This document shows positions 51,246 to 52,563 of a stretch of DNA of 52,563 nt, piece after piece. The first letter of the stretch is position 1, and each line of letters starts with the position of its first letter. Source of the stretch: an uncultured Mediterranea sp. (lineage in GTDB: Bacteria > Bacteroidota > Bacteroidia > Bacteroidales > Bacteroidaceae); NCBI GenBank assembly GCA_945641355.1, contig CALZEQ010000020.1:1-52563 (forward strand), given 5' to 3'. The position numbers and the translations under genes are program-made. A model generated the notes under the pieces. It worked only from the letters and a program-made list of their open reading frames with translations, did no database searches and was not told the origin of the DNA.

Positions 51246-51860
51246 ATGAAGCCTCGTTTTAGGTTGCCCATGTCCGCAGAGCAGGCATACGACTGTTTGC
51301 TTGCGGCAGTTATGGCAGAGGTGGCATTTCGTCACCGCAACTTCTACGAAACAGAAGATGCCAAGTCTCAATTGCGCCACATGGCAAACTGGATAACGAG
51401 TGATAGCAGTAAGTTCGGCATTCTGCTTTGTGGCGAATGTGGTAACGGAAAGAGTACCTTGCTCAAAGCATTCCAGCAGCTGCTTAACTTTCTCGCCATT
51501 CCGGATCCTGATGGTCAAGGCAACTATGGAATCCAAATTACAGACTCCAAATACGTTGCTTATCTGGGCAAGGCAGATTATAAGGCATTCATTCAACTTT
51601 CGCAGAAGGATATGCTTGGCATTGATGATCTCGGCACCGAACCACGAGAGGTGATGGATTTTGGCAATGTAATGACTCCTGTCATTGATCTGCTTACAAA
51701 GAGATATGACGAACAGTTGTTCACCATCATTACCACTAACCTTACTCCTAAGCAGATTCGCGAACATTATGGCGACCGCATTGCCGACCGTCTAAACGAA
51801 ATGGTAGAGAAAATCGTATTCAAAAACGACTCTTACCGCACAGATGATATTCTAATTTAA
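51246..51860 (+). CDS. DnaC/IstB-like helicase-loader ATPase
   Basis: The 204 residues from ATG 51246 have the Walker A GILLCGECGNGKSTLLKAF, Walker B MLGIDDLGTEP and a sensor TIITTNLTPKQIREHYGDRIADRLNEM, typical of DnaC/IstB AAA+ proteins that load replicative helicase or help transposition. The start at 51246 is preceded by GGAGG at a good distance and overlaps the tail of the upstream frame by 17 nt. An ATG at 51180 is open too but has no such site. It is likely used for replication or transfer of the element. Confidence 0.87.
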   Translation: MKPRFRLPMSAEQAYDCLLAAVMAEVAFRHRNFYETEDAKSQLRHMANWITSDSSKFGILLCGECGNGKSTLLKAFQQLLNFLAIPDPDGQGNYGIQITDSKYVAYLGKADYKAFIQLSQKDMLGIDDLGTEPREVMDFGNVMTPVIDLLTKRYDEQLFTIITTNLTPKQIREHYGDRIADRLNEMVEKIVFKNDSYRTDDILI

Positions 51861-51870
51861 ACTCAAAAAA

Positions 51871-52374
51871 ATGAAAGAAAAAATCAAAAGCGTGACACTT
51901 AAGTTGTCACAGGAGGGCGCAAGTTACCTCCAGAACGGCATTTATGCCAAGTACTTCATGGACATTATGTCCGATCTCGATGTCAGCTTTAAGTATGACA
52001 AGGAGACTTATGAGCCAGAACTCATCTATGGTCCTACCGCGTTCTTCAATCTCTACGAACTCGCAGCACGTTGGAACATGTTCCCAGAACAAGTTGTTGC
52101 TGTTGTCCTTGAACTCAGAGAGAATGGACTGCTCAGTTTCACTTTGACCGACGAAGACTTCGTGTTTGAGCCAGAGATTGCAACATTTGTTTCGGATGAC
52201 GATCTGACATTCCGTGGTTCTGCCAGCGGAGTTGATGCTCTCGACTATGATTTTGACAACATTGAAGAGGTTGACAAGGTACAGATCAAGTCATACCTTG
52301 CTAGCTTGACTACTGTTGTCTTTTCTGCCGAGCAGTTGGCTTCTGGTTCACTTGCAGTAAACGCAAAGGATTAA
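51871..52374 (+). CDS. Unknown acidic protein of the integrative element
   Basis: The 167 residues start 10 nt after the DnaC-like gene. The first half is mixed helical and strand (LYELAARWNMFPEQVVAVVLELRENGLLSF), with a winged-helix-like run. The second half is strongly acidic (FVSDDDLTF, DALDYDFDNIEEVDKV). No family is recognised. Gene order suggests a role in the replication or mobilisation module. A structured hairpin follows. Confidence 0.7.
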   Translation: MKEKIKSVTLKLSQEGASYLQNGIYAKYFMDIMSDLDVSFKYDKETYEPELIYGPTAFFNLYELAARWNMFPEQVVAVVLELRENGLLSFTLTDEDFVFEPEIATFVSDDDLTFRGSASGVDALDYDFDNIEEVDKVQIKSYLASLTTVVFSAEQLASGSLAVNAKD

Positions 52375-52386
52375 CAATGCGTAAAG

Positions 52387-52444
52387 AAGGATATCCCTTG
52401 TGAGACTAATGGGGTTAATAGCCTCATTAGGAGGGATATGCCTT
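52387..52444 (+). terminator. Long hairpin after the acidic-protein gene
   Basis: The outer stem AAGG-ATATCCCT (52387-52398) pairs with AGGGATAT-G-CCTT (52432-52444) with one bulge. An inner pairing, CTAATG/CATTAG, is also possible. A T-rich stretch follows after 52450. It may be a terminator or a small structured RNA. Confidence 0.55.
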
Positions 52445-52485
52445 CCCCTTTTGTTGAGGTTTTATTTTTCAAAAGACATAAGATT

Positions 52486-52563
52486 ATGGATAACCAAAAG
52501 ATTCATTATTGCTTCACCTTCTCAGAAGACCAGTTGAAGCATCTTCGAAGCAAGAAGTACAAG
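52486..52563 (+). CDS. Start of an unknown gene, cut by window edge
   Basis: An ATG at 52486 opens 26 codons to the end of the window (MDNQKIHYCFTFSEDQLKHL...), charged and hydrophilic. It is on the same strand as the element genes before it. Too short to assign. Confidence 0.5.
   Translation, partial: MDNQKIHYCFTFSEDQLKHLRSKKYK

Noticed and set aside
44178..52563. Calling the right-hand element a prophage
   Set aside because: No capsid, terminase, portal or lysis gene is visible in this part. DUF3853 and DnaC-like genes after a tyrosine integrase fit an integrative or mobilisable element as well or better.

Overview
The window is a stretch of Bacteroidales chromosome, most likely from a gut Bacteroidaceae-type organism. 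The evidence is the many promoters of the Bacteroides kind (-7 element TAnnTTTG about 19-20 nt from a TTG/TTTG at -33), lipoproteins of the Cys-Ser-Asp-Asp type, Bacteroidetes-typical families (GLUG-repeat lipoproteins, M56-TonB fusions, VapE-like and DUF3853 proteins) and secreted glycan hydrolases. Species cannot be set from the sequence alone.

Positions 1-8943 are one long minus-strand run. Its upstream half is an arsenical-type operon (arsR, arsF-like, arsG-like, small thioredoxin, ArsP-type permease), divergent from a nitroreductase lipoprotein. It is followed by a tightly packed set of small detoxification-like enzymes: DJ-1/VOC fusion, CPBP protease, DinB, FMN reductase, a 62-residue Cys protein, a CAT-like acyltransferase, a broken alpha/beta hydrolase, a zinc-ribbon/PNPOx-like protein and a GNAT. 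From 9.1 to 19 kb the content is ordinary: nitroreductase, porin, nucleoside-gate transporter, GH2 beta-mannosidase, typA, rpsO, comF and an inositol-monophosphatase gene. From 19.6 to 26.9 kb lies a three-gene plus-strand operon GH74-GH31-GH9, whose families fit xyloglucan breakdown, without SusC/SusD or a sensor beside it.

From 26.99 to 34.2 kb a three-gene minus-strand operon encodes a lipoprotein Ntn (linear amide C-N) hydrolase and two very large GLUG-repeat lipoproteins. One of these carries an unusual helical, partly membrane-like insertion. A membrane-anchored AraC regulator follows. From 35.6 to 39.4 kb a compact cassette (unknown 460-residue protein, DUF6078-like protein, VapE-like ATPase) carries palindromic iterons and inverted repeats, and a decayed copy of the end of the neighbouring TPR gene lies on its other side. 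A BlaI / M56-TonB / TPR operon comes next, then a lipoprotein and an AraC regulator. The promoter between these two shares a 15-of-16 motif, at identical spacing, with the promoter of the DJ-1/VOC operon 37 kb away.

From about 44.13 kb to the right edge lies an integrative element inserted in a CAU-anticodon tRNA gene. The 3' half of the tRNA and its terminator remain at the left junction. The element carries a DUF2971 gene, a HigB toxin with a HigA-peptidase antitoxin, a tyrosine integrase with a long structured leader, and a replication/mobilisation-type module (DUF3853, an LT-repeat protein with a probable premature stop, a DnaC-like ATPase). Its far end is outside the window.
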